Positions 23,593 through 33,524 of a stretch of DNA of 39,122 nt are shown here, piece by piece. A program made the translations under genes and the position numbers. The notes beneath the pieces are model-generated. The model was given only the letters and a program-made list of their open reading frames with translations. It was not told where the DNA came from and ran no database searches. The stretch lies in NCBI GenBank assembly GCA_945916235.1, contig CAMEGQ010000016.1, forward strand, positions 1 to 39,122, read 5' to 3'. This DNA comes from an uncultured Porphyromonadaceae bacterium. Its GTDB lineage: Bacteria; Bacteroidota; Bacteroidia; Bacteroidales; Muribaculaceae. How positions within the stretch are numbered: the stretch's first letter is position 1; every line of letters starts with the position of its first letter.

Positions 23593-26500
23593 TCACATGC
23601 CGCGGCCGTGGCAGTTCTTAAACTTCTTGCCCGAACCGCAGGGACAGGGATCGTTGCGGCCTACCTTGGGCTGAGCCTTGATGGGCTGCACCTTGCGAGG
23701 CCCGCCGCCGGCATTGGCTGCTGCCTGACGGTTGGCGTTCTCGCCCGGCATAGACTCCTTGGAGGCTGTATACTGCGAGTAGTCGTTGCGGCGTTCGGGC
23801 ATAGCCTGACGCACCTGAGGCTGAGCGGGTGCGGGAGCCTCGGGAGCCTCAGGGGCTTCCGAAGCAGCGGGAGCGCTTACCGACACATTCGAGGGCTGGG
23901 GCTGCTGCACGAAGATCTGACCGCGCATCAGGGCTGCCAGAGCCTTCTGGTTGAGATTGTTGAGCATGGCCTCGAAGATGTGGAACGACTCCACCTTGTA
24001 GATTACCAGCGGGTCTTTCTGCTCGTAGGATGCATTCTGTACGCTCTGACGCAGGTCGTCGAGCTCACGCAGATGCTCTTTCCAGAGTTCGTCGATGGTG
24101 ACCAGCAGGATGGCTTTCTGCCACTCCTTGACCACCGACTTGCATCCCGTGTTGTAAGCCTCGATGATGTCGGCACGCAGATGGAACACACGCTTGCCGT
24201 CGGTCATAGGCACGATGATCTTGCCCGTGGCGCCGCGGTTCTCGACCCATTCCTTGATTACAGGCATGGCCACTTCGATAATGCGCTGGCTGCGGCGGTC
24301 GAGATTGGCGTTGGCTGCGGCATAGAGAGCCTCAACCTTGTCCTCACGGCTCATCGAGGGGAATTCCTCAGCTGTGAAGGGCGGCTCGATGGTGAGCACA
24401 CGCATCAGTTCGAGCGACAGCTCCTCGTAGTCGGTCGGAGCGTCGTAGGTCAGCACCATGTTCTCAATCAGGTCGTAGGTCATGTTGGCGATGTCGATAC
24501 CGATGCGCTCGCCCAGCAGAGCGTGATGGCGGCGGTTGTAGATATACGTACGCTGCTTGTTCATCACATCGTCGTACTCCAGCAGGCGCTTACGGATACC
24601 GAAGTTGTTCTCCTCCACGCGCTTCTGAGCGTTCTCAATGGCGTGGGTCACCATCTTGTTCTCGATCATCTCTCCATCTTTGAGGCCGAGGGTGTCGAGC
24701 ATCTTCATCACGCGGTCGGTGGCGAACAGACGCATCAGCTGGTCTTCGAACGACACATAGAATACCGACGAACCCGGGTCGCCCTGACGGCCGGAACGGC
24801 CTCGGAGCTGACGGTCCACGCGGCGGCTTTCGTGACGCTCTGTACCGATGATGGCCAGACCTCCGGCGGCTTTCACCTCGGGGGTGAGCTTGATGTCCGT
24901 ACCGCGGCCCGCCATGTTGGTGGCGATGGTGACAGTGCCTGCGCGGCCTGCCTGAGCCACTACCTGAGCCTCCTTCTGATGGAGTTTGGCATTCAGCACC
25001 TGACACTCGATATGGCGCATGTCGAGCATGCGCTTGAGCAGTTCGGAGATTTCCACCGAGGTGGTACCCACCAGCACGGGGCGGCCTTCGGCGCGCAGAC
25101 GCACGATCTCATCGATTACGGCGGCGTATTTCTCTTTCTTGGTCTTGAAGACGCGGTCCTCCATGTCGATACGGGCCACGGGGCGGTTGGTCGGGATGGT
25201 CACCACGTCGAGTTTGTAGATATCCCAGAGCTCTCCGGCTTCGGTCTCGGCCGTACCGGTCATACCGGCCAGCTTGTGATACATTCGGAAATAGTTCTGC
25301 AAGGTGATGGTGGCGAACGTCTGAGTGGCGGCCTCCACCTTCACTCCCTCCTTGGCTTCGATGGCCTGATGCAGACCGTCGCTGTAGCGGCGACCTTCCA
25401 TGATGCGGCCTGTCTGCTCGTCGACGATCTTGATTTTGTTGTCGTCGATTACGTATTCGTTATCCTTCTCGAAGAGAGTGTAGGCCTTAAGCAGCTGGGT
25501 GACGGTGTGCACGCGCTCGCTCTTGATGGCGTAGTCGGCCATGGCCTCATCCTTCTTCTGCTGGCGCTCGGCAAGGTCGGAGATATGCTCCAGCTCCGAC
25601 AGGCGGGCGGCGATGTCGGGGAGCACGAAGAACTGGGGATCCTGGTTCTTGTCGGTCAGCACCTCATATCCCTTGTCGGTCAGCTCTACGGAGCGGTTCT
25701 TCTCGTCGATGACGAAATAGAGCGGGTCGGTGACCACGGGCATCTCGCGCGAATTGTCCTGCAGATAGTAAGCCTCGGTCTTGAGCAGGGCGTTCTTCAT
25801 ACCCTCCTCGCTGAGGAATTTGATCAGCGGCCCGTATTTGGGCAGACCCTTGAAGGCGCGGAACAGCAGCAGTTCGCCCTCTTTGCGCGTCTCCTTGTCG
25901 TCGCTGACGATCTTCTGCTTGGCTTCGGCCAGGATCGAGGTGACCAGGCGCTTCTGAGCCTGATATACCTTCTCCACATTGGGCTTATAGTCGTTGAAAA
26001 GCTGATCGTCGCCCTTGGGCACCGGGCCGGAGATGATCAGAGGCGTACGGGCATCGTCGATGAGCACCGAGTCGACCTCGTCGACGATAGCGTAATAGTG
26101 CTTGCGCTGCACCATGTCGGCGGGCGACATAGCCATGTTGTCGCGGAGGTAGTCGAAGCCGAATTCATTGTTCGTACCGAATGTGACGTCACATTCGTAG
26201 GCTTTGCGGCGCTGGGGTGTGTTGGGCTGATGCTTGTCGATGCAGTCGACCGTAGAGCCGTGGAACATGTAGAGCGGGCCCATCCACTCCGAGTCGCGCT
26301 TGGAGAGGTAGTCGTTGACCGTGACCACATGTACGCCCCGGCGCGAGAGCGAGCGGAGGAACACCGGGAGCGTTGCCACAAGGGTCTTACCCTCACCGGT
26401 GGCCATCTCGGCGATCTTACCCTGATGGAGCACTACGCCGCCGATCAGCTGCACGTCGTAATGGACCATATCCCATACTATCTCGTTGCCGCCGGCTATC

Positions 26501-26976
26501 CAGCGGTTTTTCCAGATGGCCTTATCCCCCTCGATGGTGACGAATTCGCGGCCTTCGGCGGCCAGATTGCGGTCCATCTCGGTGGCGGTCACCTCTATGG
26601 TCTCGTTTTCGGCGAAGCGGCGGGCTGTTTCGCGCATGGTGGCGAATACGATGGGCAGATGGTCGTTGAGCTGAGTCTCGAGGATGTCGAGGATGTTCTT
26701 CTCATGCTCGTCGATTTTGTCCCAGAGCGGCTGACGCTCGTCGAAGGGGAGGTCTTCCACCTTGGCGCGGAGCTCAGCTGCGCCCTGCTCGTCGGCCGAG
26801 ATGGCCTGGGCGATATCGGCGCGCACCTGGTCGATTTTGCCGCGGAGTTCATCGTTGCTGAGGTCTTTGAGCGTGGGGCCTATTTCGTTAATTTTGTCCA
26901 CGATGGGACGGATCTCTTTGAGGTCGCGCTGCGACTTGTTACCAAAGATTTTGTTAAGAATAGATTGAAGTGACAT
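23593..26976 (-). CDS. secA: Preprotein translocase ATPase SecA
   Basis: A 1127-residue motor that drives unfolded preproteins through SecYEG. Motifs include the Walker A region [13 protein letters not shown], the helicase segment [36 protein letters not shown] (motif II), [15 protein letters not shown] and [11 protein letters not shown] low-complexity linker (~1030-1100) leads to the C-terminal zinc motif [15 protein letters not shown] that binds SecB or ribosomes. It is over 200 residues longer than E. coli SecA, owing mainly to insertions typical of Bacteroidota. It sits 130 bases downstream of the phosphatase-fold gene; no clear promoter is seen, so read-through from the lnb operon is possible. 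Confidence 0.98.
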   Translation of the reverse strand: MSLQSILNKIFGNKSQRDLKEIRPIVDKINEIGPTLKDLSNDELRGKIDQVRADIAQAISADEQGAAELRAKVEDLPFDERQPLWDKIDEHEKNILDILETQLNDHLPIVFATMRETARRFAENETIEVTATEMDRNLAAEGREFVTIEGDKAIWKNRWIAGGNEIVWDMVHYDVQLIGGVVLHQGKIAEMATGEGKTLVATLPVFLRSLSRRGVHVVTVNDYLSKRDSEWMGPLYMFHGSTVDCIDKHQPNTPQRRKAYECDVTFGTNNEFGFDYLRDNMAMSPADMVQRKHYYAIVDEVDSVLIDDARTPLIISGPVPKGDDQLFNDYKPNVEKVYQAQKRLVTSILAEAKQKIVSDDKETRKEGELLLFRAFKGLPKYGPLIKFLSEEGMKNALLKTEAYYLQDNSREMPVVTDPLYFVIDEKNRSVELTDKGYEVLTDKNQDPQFFVLPDIAARLSELEHISDLAERQQKKDEAMADYAIKSERVHTVTQLLKAYTLFEKDNEYVIDDNKIKIVDEQTGRIMEGRRYSDGLHQAIEAKEGVKVEAATQTFATITLQNYFRMYHKLAGMTGTAETEAGELWDIYKLDVVTIPTNRPVARIDMEDRVFKTKKEKYAAVIDEIVRLRAEGRPVLVGTTSVEISELLKRMLDMRHIECQVLNAKLHQKEAQVVAQAGRAGTVTIATNMAGRGTDIKLTPEVKAAGGLAIIGTERHESRRVDRQLRGRSGRQGDPGSSVFYVSFEDQLMRLFATDRVMKMLDTLGLKDGEMIENKMVTHAIENAQKRVEENNFGIRKRLLEYDDVMNKQRTYIYNRRHHALLGERIGIDIANMTYDLIENMVLTYDAPTDYEELSLELMRVLTIEPPFTAEEFPSMSREDKVEALYAAANANLDRRSQRIIEVAMPVIKEWVENRGATGKIIVPMTDGKRVFHLRADIIEAYNTGCKSVVKEWQKAILLVTIDELWKEHLRELDDLRQSVQNASYEQKDPLVIYKVESFHIFEAMLNNLNQKALAALMRGQIFVQQPQPSNVSVSAPAASEAPEAPEAPAPAQPQVRQAMPERRNDYSQYTASKESMPGENANRQAAANAGGGPRKVQPIKAQPKVGRNDPCPCGSGKKFKNCHGRGM

Positions 26977-26978
26977 TT

Positions 26979-27012
26979 TTAATGTATGGAGGAGGCGCCC
27001 GCCATGGGGCGC
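26979..27012 (-). other. secA leader: small hairpin with an 8-codon mini-ORF
   Basis: On the minus strand GCGCCC (27012-27007) pairs with GGGCGC (27000-26995) around a loop containing ATG. That ATG opens an eight-codon frame (MAGASSIH) ending in TAA two bases before the secA ATG. Hairpin and mini-ORF could couple or limit secA translation, but both are short enough to arise by chance. The rest of the 27013-27106 gap shows nothing definite. Confidence 0.3.
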
Positions 27013-27106
27013 TGAAGTTTCTGTAATTTAAGGGGATTCACACGGTCGAAGCCTTGCGCGGCGGCCTGAGAGCGCTTCCGGAGCGATGCTGTATGGCACG
27101 GAGGGC

Positions 27107-28729
27107 TCAGAACCGCAGGCGCGGCAGGGCTGCGCCGTTGGGCGAGCGTATGCGCAGGATTCCGGCCACAGTCGGGGCGAGCACCCGAGCGTCGGTGGGG
27201 GTGTCGATGGTCTGCTTCCTGATGCCCGGAGCCAGGATGAAGGCCGGGGCCACAGTGGTGGCGGCGCGCAGTGTAGTCTGCGGGGTGTCGGTATCGCTGT
27301 CGTCGTCCACCTCCTGCCATCCGGGAGCTATGGCCACAAAGACGTCGCCTGCGGTATCCACCACAGTGTTGCGGCGCGTGGCCTCCGGATTGTCGGTGGC
27401 GCGGCGGTCGATTACGTCATTGATGGTCCAGGCGTTGGTCACTCCGCTCATGCGCGTGAGGAAGCGGGCCGATTCGCTGCGGATTTCGTCGAGGTCCTTG
27501 TTGCGGTCCTTGGCCAGCTGGCGGTTGAGATACAGCTGACCGTTGTGGTATCCGCTGACCCATTCACCGTTGCCGTATATGGCCATCAGATACATGTTCA
27601 GCAGCGACACGGCCTTGCGCGAGGAGAACTCGCCGAAGGGTGTCCCCCACTTTTCGTCATCGCGGCGCGTGCGGTTAGTGACCGGCGTACCGGCCAGGAA
27701 CACCATCGTATGGTCCATGCCCGGACCTTTTTCCTCGATGATGGTAAAGAGGCGCTTCAGATCGCGGTCCAGACGCAGATAGGCGTCCATGGTCTCGGGG
27801 CGCACGTCGGCCTCGCGCCCGTAGGCGTATGGCTGGAGCGTGTAGCCCAGATTGAGCATGTCGGTATATTCGCGCTTGCCAAGCGAGAAACTCGTCAGAT
27901 AGTCGGCCGCCATCGAGGTAATGTCGGCGTTGACCATCGGCGAATTCTTGTATGCCTTATATCGGTGGGCCATTGTGCGCGGGAACGCATGGCGGAAGGG
28001 ATACAGCTTCTTGTAGGCGGGCAGGTCGGGCATGTCAGCCACGGGAATCACGGGTGTCCACTGCATCGTATCGAGGCGGAACTCGTTAGCCTGCAGCCTG
28101 TTGCGCGTCTGCGCGGCCTGCGGGAGGTCTTTATAGTGGGTGGTGGTGGCCCATTTGCCGGTGGCATCGTTCACCCAGAAGCCGCTGTTGCCAGCGTGAC
28201 CGGCCAGGATGATGGCCTGCTCGGGCTCGGAGGCTATGGCGTAGACGTAGCCGAGGCCTCCGGCGTCGATTCGGAGCTCATCGGCCAGAGTAGATGCCTT
28301 GAGGGCTGAGGGTGAGAGAGTTTCGTTGGTAAAATTACCGATTACAGCCGGGTCGGTCAGCACCGACTGAGCGCGGCGCGACGTAGCGTCGTAGACGGTA
28401 GAAGCGCCGATACCCGTCACCGAGGGGGAGGCGCCGGTGAACAGCGTGGCAGTGGCTGCCGCTCCGTCGAGAGCCGTGCCGTAGTCCAGATTCGTAATGG
28501 CTACGCCATCCTCGAGAAGGCGGCGCAGGCCGCCGTCGACCATCTGCGGACGCAGCAGGTCGATATAGTCCATCGAAAGCCCCTCAACCACGATGCCCAC
28601 CACCAGCGAGGGGCGCTTGGGCAGCTCTTTGCGCTCCTGAGCCACCGACGGGGCAGAAATGCCCACGGCAGTAAGGGCCGATGCCAGAAGCACGGTCATG
28701 GAGCGGGTGATATGTCGCGTCGGTTTCAT
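27107..28729 (-). CDS. Alkaline-phosphatase-superfamily protein with lost catalytic residues
   Basis: A 540-residue exported protein (signal peptide ~1-30, MTVLLASALTAVGISAPSVA). The sequence after it, SLVVGIVVEGLSMDYIDLLRP...GGLRRLLEDG, and FTGASPSVTGIGAS follow the PafA-type alkaline phosphatase pattern. Key residues are not conserved: the first metal aspartate (VVD in active enzymes) is E49; the segment normally holding the nucleophilic threonine and the GH pair reads GTALDGAAATATLFTG; and the later ADHG-type metal motif is VFLAGTPV. It is therefore probably a pseudo-enzyme used for binding or scaffolding. Its start overlaps the lnb stop (ATGA), showing translational coupling. Confidence 0.8.
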   Translation of the reverse strand: MKPTRHITRSMTVLLASALTAVGISAPSVAQERKELPKRPSLVVGIVVEGLSMDYIDLLRPQMVDGGLRRLLEDGVAITNLDYGTALDGAAATATLFTGASPSVTGIGASTVYDATSRRAQSVLTDPAVIGNFTNETLSPSALKASTLADELRIDAGGLGYVYAIASEPEQAIILAGHAGNSGFWVNDATGKWATTTHYKDLPQAAQTRNRLQANEFRLDTMQWTPVIPVADMPDLPAYKKLYPFRHAFPRTMAHRYKAYKNSPMVNADITSMAADYLTSFSLGKREYTDMLNLGYTLQPYAYGREADVRPETMDAYLRLDRDLKRLFTIIEEKGPGMDHTMVFLAGTPVTNRTRRDDEKWGTPFGEFSSRKAVSLLNMYLMAIYGNGEWVSGYHNGQLYLNRQLAKDRNKDLDEIRSESARFLTRMSGVTNAWTINDVIDRRATDNPEATRRNTVVDTAGDVFVAIAPGWQEVDDDSDTDTPQTTLRAATTVAPAFILAPGIRKQTIDTPTDARVLAPTVAGILRIRSPNGAALPRLRF

Positions 28730-30054
28730 CAGCGTTTGCGAGTGGCTTTATTTTCGGCGGGAGTGGCCCCGGATTGCGATTTTTTACGTAACTCCTTGCG
28801 GTAGAGGAGGATGAACACGGCTGAGCGCACCATGTCGGCGGCTATCAGCATCGGGAAAGCTGCGTTGAGCCGCTGCCCGAACAGTACCGGCGAGGCAAGG
28901 AGCGCCAAAAGCACCACAAAGTTACAAATTTGGTAGCAATAAACCACACTCCGACATGATTTTATCCATACTCCGACGGCCGGAATCAGGCAAAGCGGGT
29001 TAAGCCAGAGGTAAGTCCAGTTGGGCGAGGTGGCCTCGTGGGTGGATACGAAGATCAGAAACGTCTGCGCCAGCCCCAGCAGGAAGAAGACTCCGAACAG
29101 CGTCGAGTCGAACCATCGCGAGAGTCTGCCGCGGCGCATATCGCGTATGGAGATGACGACAGTGATTACCAGCAGATAGAGCGACACCGCCACGGGGCTA
29201 AGCGCCCGGGGTGTGGGCGCGAGAGCCATGCCCTGCCCGGGTCCGTCGACGAGTATGTCGGTGGCGCTCACCAGCGGATGCGTTGAGCCATCGGGGGCCG
29301 TGGAGGTGGCCTGCGCGAGCGTCTGCATCATGTGGACAGGGGCAAAATCGCGCTCCGCCGGGGTCAGCGGATAGTCGATGCCTGAGCCGAGAGCCAGGTC
29401 GATGCCAAACTGATACCAGGGATAGTTGGCATGGTAGCGACTCATCTCAGAGCGGAAAGTCTCCCCTGCCGCCGGAGCGTAGCGGAGCTGCAGCGAATCG
29501 CCCATAGCGCGCTGAATGATGCGCAGCGGACGCGTGGCGCAATTGTCCTTTACGTAATTGTAGCGGTAGACGCGGTTTTCGGGCCGCAGGTTTTCCCCCA
29601 CAAGGTCGTAGATCATCCGGGCCTGCGACGGGGTAAGGTTTAGTGCCTGCTCGGTGACGCGGCGCCCCTGACGGCGGTAATCCTCAAGCACTATGGCGGT
29701 GGGGAATGCCCAGGCCTCATAGTCGGTCTCCCCTTTGCAGAAGCGCCATACGAAATTAGGCGCGGCGAAATCGAACACGCCCCAGTTGACGGCCACGTCG
29801 AGGTCTCCGCGGCGTATGCGCAGGGCCGAATGGCCTTCAAGCTGGTAAATCTGCGAGCCGGGAGCTGCCGTCAGCATGCTGATCCGGATCTCAGGCTGCT
29901 CGGCGGCCGTGATGACGGAGTCTGACGGGTCGACGGGAGCCTTCTCAGCCCCGGGAGCGGCGGAGAGTGGCTGGATTAAGGCGCAGAAAGCCGCCGCGGC
30001 CAGGGGCCGCAGCAGCTTAGTGGTTATGTGGGTTATGGAGGTTCTTATGGTCAT
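28729..30054 (-). CDS. lnb: DUF4105/Lnb-type lipoprotein N-acyltransferase candidate
   Basis: A 441-residue inner-membrane protein. After a signal-like N-terminal helix (~14-33) comes a periplasmic DUF4105 domain (~50-270), then five or so membrane helices (~282-420). The DUF4105 hallmarks are present: EGHSALRI with H75, NWGVFDF, and YNYVKDNCATRP with C172, a papain-like Cys/His pairing. From established knowledge this family includes Lnb, reported as the lipoprotein N-acylating enzyme of Bacteroides, which lack Lnt. Assignment to that function rests on family resemblance. It overlaps both neighbours by ATGA junctions: the MFS gene upstream and the phosphatase-fold gene downstream. Confidence 0.82.
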   Translation of the reverse strand: MTIRTSITHITTKLLRPLAAAAFCALIQPLSAAPGAEKAPVDPSDSVITAAEQPEIRISMLTAAPGSQIYQLEGHSALRIRRGDLDVAVNWGVFDFAAPNFVWRFCKGETDYEAWAFPTAIVLEDYRRQGRRVTEQALNLTPSQARMIYDLVGENLRPENRVYRYNYVKDNCATRPLRIIQRAMGDSLQLRYAPAAGETFRSEMSRYHANYPWYQFGIDLALGSGIDYPLTPAERDFAPVHMMQTLAQATSTAPDGSTHPLVSATDILVDGPGQGMALAPTPRALSPVAVSLYLLVITVVISIRDMRRGRLSRWFDSTLFGVFFLLGLAQTFLIFVSTHEATSPNWTYLWLNPLCLIPAVGVWIKSCRSVVYCYQICNFVVLLALLASPVLFGQRLNAAFPMLIAADMVRSAVFILLYRKELRKKSQSGATPAENKATRKR

Positions 30055-31304
30055 TTCAGATATTTGAGTGCATAGATGGCGTAGAGGAGCACCACAGCGT
30101 AGCCTATCGCCGGCACCACGAAGGCGCCCGAGATGCTCCAGGCTTCGGCGCAGACTCCCATGAGCACCGTGCCCACGGCGCCGCCGAGCGGGGTCATCAT
30201 CATCAGCGAGGATGCCATCTTGGTGTCGCCCTTGGCCTGCGGAATCGAGAGCGCGAAGACGGTGGGGAACATTATGGCCTCAAAGGCATAGCAGATGAAC
30301 ACTCCGGCGCGCGAGAGGGCGCCGAAGTTGCACGCCACAAGCACCGCGCCTGCCACTGTCATCACAGCGCAGACGACGAGCACCTTGCGGGCGTCAATCT
30401 TCGACATAACCCAGCTGCCGACCACGCGTGCGAGCATGAACAGCCCCAGTCCGCAGACGGAGAGCACGGCTGCCGCCGTGGTGGGCGTCATCCAGCCGCC
30501 GTCGGTGGCGTAGTTGATGAAGAAGGAGTTGATAGCTATTTCGGCGATCTCGTAGAAGAAGAGCGCTCCGACGCCAAACATGAAGCCGCGGTTGCGCACC
30601 AGGCGCCCCAGAGCGCGGAAGGGTGAGGCAGCCGTGGCGCCTTCATGGCCGGGAAGGGTGTCTGAGCGCTGACCTATTTCGGGCAGCTTTACGCGGGTGA
30701 AAACGATGGCAACCACCAGCACCACAGCGCCCATGATGGCGTAGGGTACGGCCACTGACGAGTCGGCATTGCGGAAAAGGAATCCGCCCACGATGGCCGG
30801 AGCAAGAATGCAGCCCAGACCGTTGAACGACTGGGCGAGATTCAGGCGCGACGGAGCGGTGGAGGGGTCGCCAAGCTCGGTGACGTACGGGTTGGCGGCT
30901 GTCTCAAGCACCACCAGTCCGCATCCGATCACGAACAGCGACACCAGGAAGAAATTGAACGACATGGCGCTCTCGCCGGGGATAAACAGCAGTGAACCCA
31001 ACCCGAACAGCAGCAGGCCGAGCACCACGCCGCGGCGGTAGCCATAGCGCGTGATGAATATGCCGGCGGGAATGGCCATCAGGAAATACCCGATGTAGGT
31101 GGTGGCCTGAATCATCGACGAGTGGGTGAGCGAGATGTCCATAGCCATCTGGAAATGCTTGTTGAGCACATCGAGGATAGCACGGGCAAAACCCCACATA
31201 AAAAACAACGAGGTGACCAGCACGAATGGCACCACGTATTCCTTCTTGACGAGCCGGGCGCGACCCGGCCGATGTTCTTGTCCGTTGTCAGAATGTTGTT
31301 TCAT
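30051..31304 (-). CDS. Sugar MFS transporter, FucP (L-fucose:H+ symporter) family
   Basis: A 417-residue 12-helix permease. Family features: FFMWGFARAILDVLNKHFQ in helix 1, YIGYFLMAIPAGIFITRYGYRRGV between helices 2 and 3, LETAANPYVTELG (conserved in FucP/NagP-type sugar transporters) and FPTVFALSIPQAKGDTKMASS in helix 10. The substrate could be fucose, glucose/galactose or an amino sugar; it cannot be fixed from sequence. The frame extends to a TTG at 31325, but the ATG at 31304 is preferred. A possible -7-like TATGTTTTG lies at 31331-31323. Its stop overlaps the lnb start by four bases, odd for a sugar transporter and suggesting an operon with lnb. Confidence 0.92.
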   Translation of the reverse strand: MKQHSDNGQEHRPGRARLVKKEYVVPFVLVTSLFFMWGFARAILDVLNKHFQMAMDISLTHSSMIQATTYIGYFLMAIPAGIFITRYGYRRGVVLGLLLFGLGSLLFIPGESAMSFNFFLVSLFVIGCGLVVLETAANPYVTELGDPSTAPSRLNLAQSFNGLGCILAPAIVGGFLFRNADSSVAVPYAIMGAVVLVVAIVFTRVKLPEIGQRSDTLPGHEGATAASPFRALGRLVRNRGFMFGVGALFFYEIAEIAINSFFINYATDGGWMTPTTAAAVLSVCGLGLFMLARVVGSWVMSKIDARKVLVVCAVMTVAGAVLVACNFGALSRAGVFICYAFEAIMFPTVFALSIPQAKGDTKMASSLMMMTPLGGAVGTVLMGVCAEAWSISGAFVVPAIGYAVVLLYAIYALKYLK

Positions 31305-31379
31305 AGTTGTTGTATAGTTATCCAAAACATAAAACGGATTTCCCGCCGGAAAATTGTGAACTCCACCCTATAAATAGCG

Positions 31380-31408
31380 ATGCGCCCCCGGGGTAAGCGG
31401 GGGCGCAT
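31380..31408 (-). terminator. Terminator hairpin after pckA
   Basis: A perfect 11-bp stem ATGCGCCCCCG/CGGGGGCGCAT with a 7-base loop, ~100 bases past the pckA stop and ~75 bases before the MFS gene. There is no strong T-run (CGCTATTTATA follows on the minus strand), so it may be inefficient or work together with a factor. The remaining 31409-31509 shows only smaller GC-rich repeats. Confidence 0.65.
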
Positions 31409-31509
31409 TGCTGACGGCTGCTCGCGGGAGTTGCCGATGGGGGGCAGGCGCAGGTGACTGCTGCAGTGTGCGGGCAGCCTGCTGCCTTATGGTGTTTCAG
31501 CCCTGAAGA

Positions 31510-33111
31510 TTAGAGCTGGGGACCGGCTGCTACGAGAGCTTTACCGGCTGCGTTGTGTTCGAACTTCTTGAAGTTATTGATGAACATCTCAGCAAGCTTG
31601 GTGGCTTTCTTGGTCCACTCTTCGGGGTTGGTGTAGGTGTCGCGCGGATCGAGGATAGCGGGATCTACGCCGGGAAGTGCGGTCGGCACGGTCAGGTCGA
31701 AGAGAGGAATCTGCTTGGTGGGAGCGTTCAGGATAGCGCCGTCGAGGATGGCGTCGATGATACCGCGGGTGTCGCGGATCGAGATACGCTTGCCGGTACC
31801 GTTCCAGCCGGTGTTGACCAGATAAGCCTTGGCGCCGCTCTTCTCCATCTTCTTAACGAGTTCCTCAGCATATTTGGTGGGGTGCAGGCTCAGGAAGGCT
31901 GCGCCGAAGCAAGCCGAGAAGGTGGGGGTGGGCTCGGTGATACCGCGCTCTGTGCCGGCGAGTTTCGAGGTGAAACCGCTCAGGAAGTAGTACTTGGTCT
32001 GCTCGGGGGTCAGGATCGACACGGGAGGAAGCACACCGAAGGCGTCGGCGCTCAGGAAGATTACATTCTTGGCGGCGGGGCCGTGGCTACCCGGAGCGAT
32101 CTTCTGGATGAATTCGATAGGATAGCTTACGCGGGTATTCTCTGTGACGCTCTTGTCGGCGAAGTCGATCTTGCCGTCTTTGTCTACGGTAACGTTCTCG
32201 AGCAGGGCGTTGCGACGGATAGCGTTGTAGATGTCGGGTTCGCTCTCTTTATCGAGGTTGATAACCTTGGCATAGCAGCCGCCTTCGTAGTTGAACACGC
32301 CGTTGTCGTCCCAGCCGTGTTCGTCATCGCCGATAAGCAGACGTTTGGGGTCGGTCGACAGGGTGGTTTTGCCTGTACCGGACAGACCGAAGAAGATGGC
32401 GGTGTTTTCGCCCTTCATGTCGGTGTTGGCCGAGCAGTGCATCGAAGCCATGCCCTTGAGCGGGAGGTAGTAGTTCATGATGGAGAACATACCCTTCTTC
32501 ATTTCGCCGCCGTACCAGGTGTTGATGATCACCTGCATGCGCTGGGTGAGATTGAAGGCTACGCAGGTCTCGGAGTTGATGCCGAGTTCCTTCCAGTTGG
32601 TGACTTTAGCTTTCGAAGCGTTGAGCACCACGAAGTCGGGGGTGAAGTTTTCGAGTTCTTCCTTGGTGGGGCGCACGAACATGTTGGTCACGAAGTGAGC
32701 CTGCCATGCCACTTCCATGATGAAGCGAACGGCCAGACGGGTGTCGTGGTTGGTACCGCAGAAGGCATCTACTACGTAGAGGGGCTTATCGCTCAGCTCC
32801 TTGTCGGCGATCTCTTTGAGAGCGTCCCAGGTAGCGGGAGTGATAGGCTTGTTGTCGTTCTTGTACTCGTCGGAGGTCCACCAGATGGTGTCTTTCGAGA
32901 TGGAATCCTCAACGAAGAATTTATCTTTGGGCGAGCGGCCGGTGTAGATACCGGTCATCACGTTGACGGCGCCGAGCTCGGTGAGCTGACCTTTTTCGTA
33001 GCCGGTCAGGCCGGGTTTGGTTTCGTCGATGAAGAGTTCATCCCACGAGGGGTTGTGGTAAATCTTGGGCGTGCCCTTGATACCATACTGAGATAAATCG
33101 ATCTTGCTCAT
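31510..33111 (-). CDS. pckA: Phosphoenolpyruvate carboxykinase (ATP)
   Basis: A 533-residue enzyme interconverting oxaloacetate + ATP and PEP + CO2 + ADP. Visible are the kinase-1a P-loop [11 protein letters not shown] (~245-255), the metal-binding [11 protein letters not shown], the substrate region [13 protein letters not shown] and [16 protein letters not shown]. In succinate-producing Bacteroidota it often runs in the carboxylating direction to feed malate dehydrogenase, fumarase and fumarate reductase, making it a partner of mdh at 13197. The start [10 protein letters not shown] is preceded by an AT-rich leader. It forms its own unit with a promoter near 33250 and a hairpin at 31380. Confidence 0.97.
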   Translation of the reverse strand: MSKIDLSQYGIKGTPKIYHNPSWDELFIDETKPGLTGYEKGQLTELGAVNVMTGIYTGRSPKDKFFVEDSISKDTIWWTSDEYKNDNKPITPATWDALKEIADKELSDKPLYVVDAFCGTNHDTRLAVRFIMEVAWQAHFVTNMFVRPTKEELENFTPDFVVLNASKAKVTNWKELGINSETCVAFNLTQRMQVIINTWYGGEMKKGMFSIMNYYLPLKGMASMHCSANTDMKGENTAIFFGLSGTGKTTLSTDPKRLLIGDDEHGWDDNGVFNYEGGCYAKVINLDKESEPDIYNAIRRNALLENVTVDKDGKIDFADKSVTENTRVSYPIEFIQKIAPGSHGPAAKNVIFLSADAFGVLPPVSILTPEQTKYYFLSGFTSKLAGTERGITEPTPTFSACFGAAFLSLHPTKYAEELVKKMEKSGAKAYLVNTGWNGTGKRISIRDTRGIIDAILDGAILNAPTKQIPLFDLTVPTALPGVDPAILDPRDTYTNPEEWTKKATKLAEMFINNFKKFEHNAAGKALVAAGPQL

Positions 33112-33249
33112 TTTTATTATAGCTAATAAAGTTTTTGGTTAATCTACGATTTGGCCGGGAGAGCTTGCCGACGGGCGGAGGCCGGAGGTCGGGGAAACTG
33201 CCCCGGAGGGGCTTTTGAGAGGGCCTGAATGGGTCTCGTTATCCGAGTG

Positions 33250-33257
33250 CAAAGTTA
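33250..33257 (-). promoter_or_regulatory. -7 element of the pckA promoter; ~130-nt leader
   Basis: On the minus strand TAACTTTG (33257-33250) fits TAnnTTTG exactly. The expected -33 position falls in a T-run (GTTTTTTTT) instead of TTTG. Transcription from about 33244 gives an unusually long ~130-nt leader with a GC-rich hairpin region (CCGGGGCAGTTTCCCCG, ~33193-33209) before the AT-rich start-codon context. Confidence 0.55.
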
Positions 33258-33384
33258 ATCATTTTTTCATTAAAAAAAACACCATTAAGGAAAAATTTCC
33301 GTAATAAAAATTTGACCATACGGCCACAAAAGAGTCTTATTTGCCCTTAACCGAAATGAAAACGCCCGGCGAGGGTGAAAAGTT

Positions 33385-33415
33385 TTTGCCGCGTGAGAAA
33401 AAAATCGTAAATTCG
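33385..33415 (+). promoter_or_regulatory. Promoter of the PfkB-family kinase gene
   Basis: TTTG (33385-33388), a 19-base spacer and TAAATTCG (33408-33415) match the consensus with one mismatch. The predicted start is near 33421, leaving a ~100-nt leader. A 12-bp direct repeat AAGTTTTTGCCG occurs at 33380-33391 (containing the -33 box) and again at 33451-33462 inside the leader. Confidence 0.5.
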
Positions 33416-33524
33416 CCTAGCATTAGGCCGGAAGCCACTCTCCGGCCCGTAAGTTTTTGCCGTCAGCGCCATAGGGTGGCGGCGTCATGTTGTGTCATTA
33501 GACCTTTCTCTCCTTCATCCAGCT

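Noticed and set aside
23413-26973. A very long open frame on the + strand opposite secA (over 1180 codons)
   Set aside because: It is the mirror of the secA reading frame in GC-rich DNA; its translation has no domain logic, while the minus frame is unmistakably SecA.
31555-33096. A 513-codon + strand frame opposite pckA
   Set aside because: Antisense shadow; PckA motifs are complete on the minus strand.
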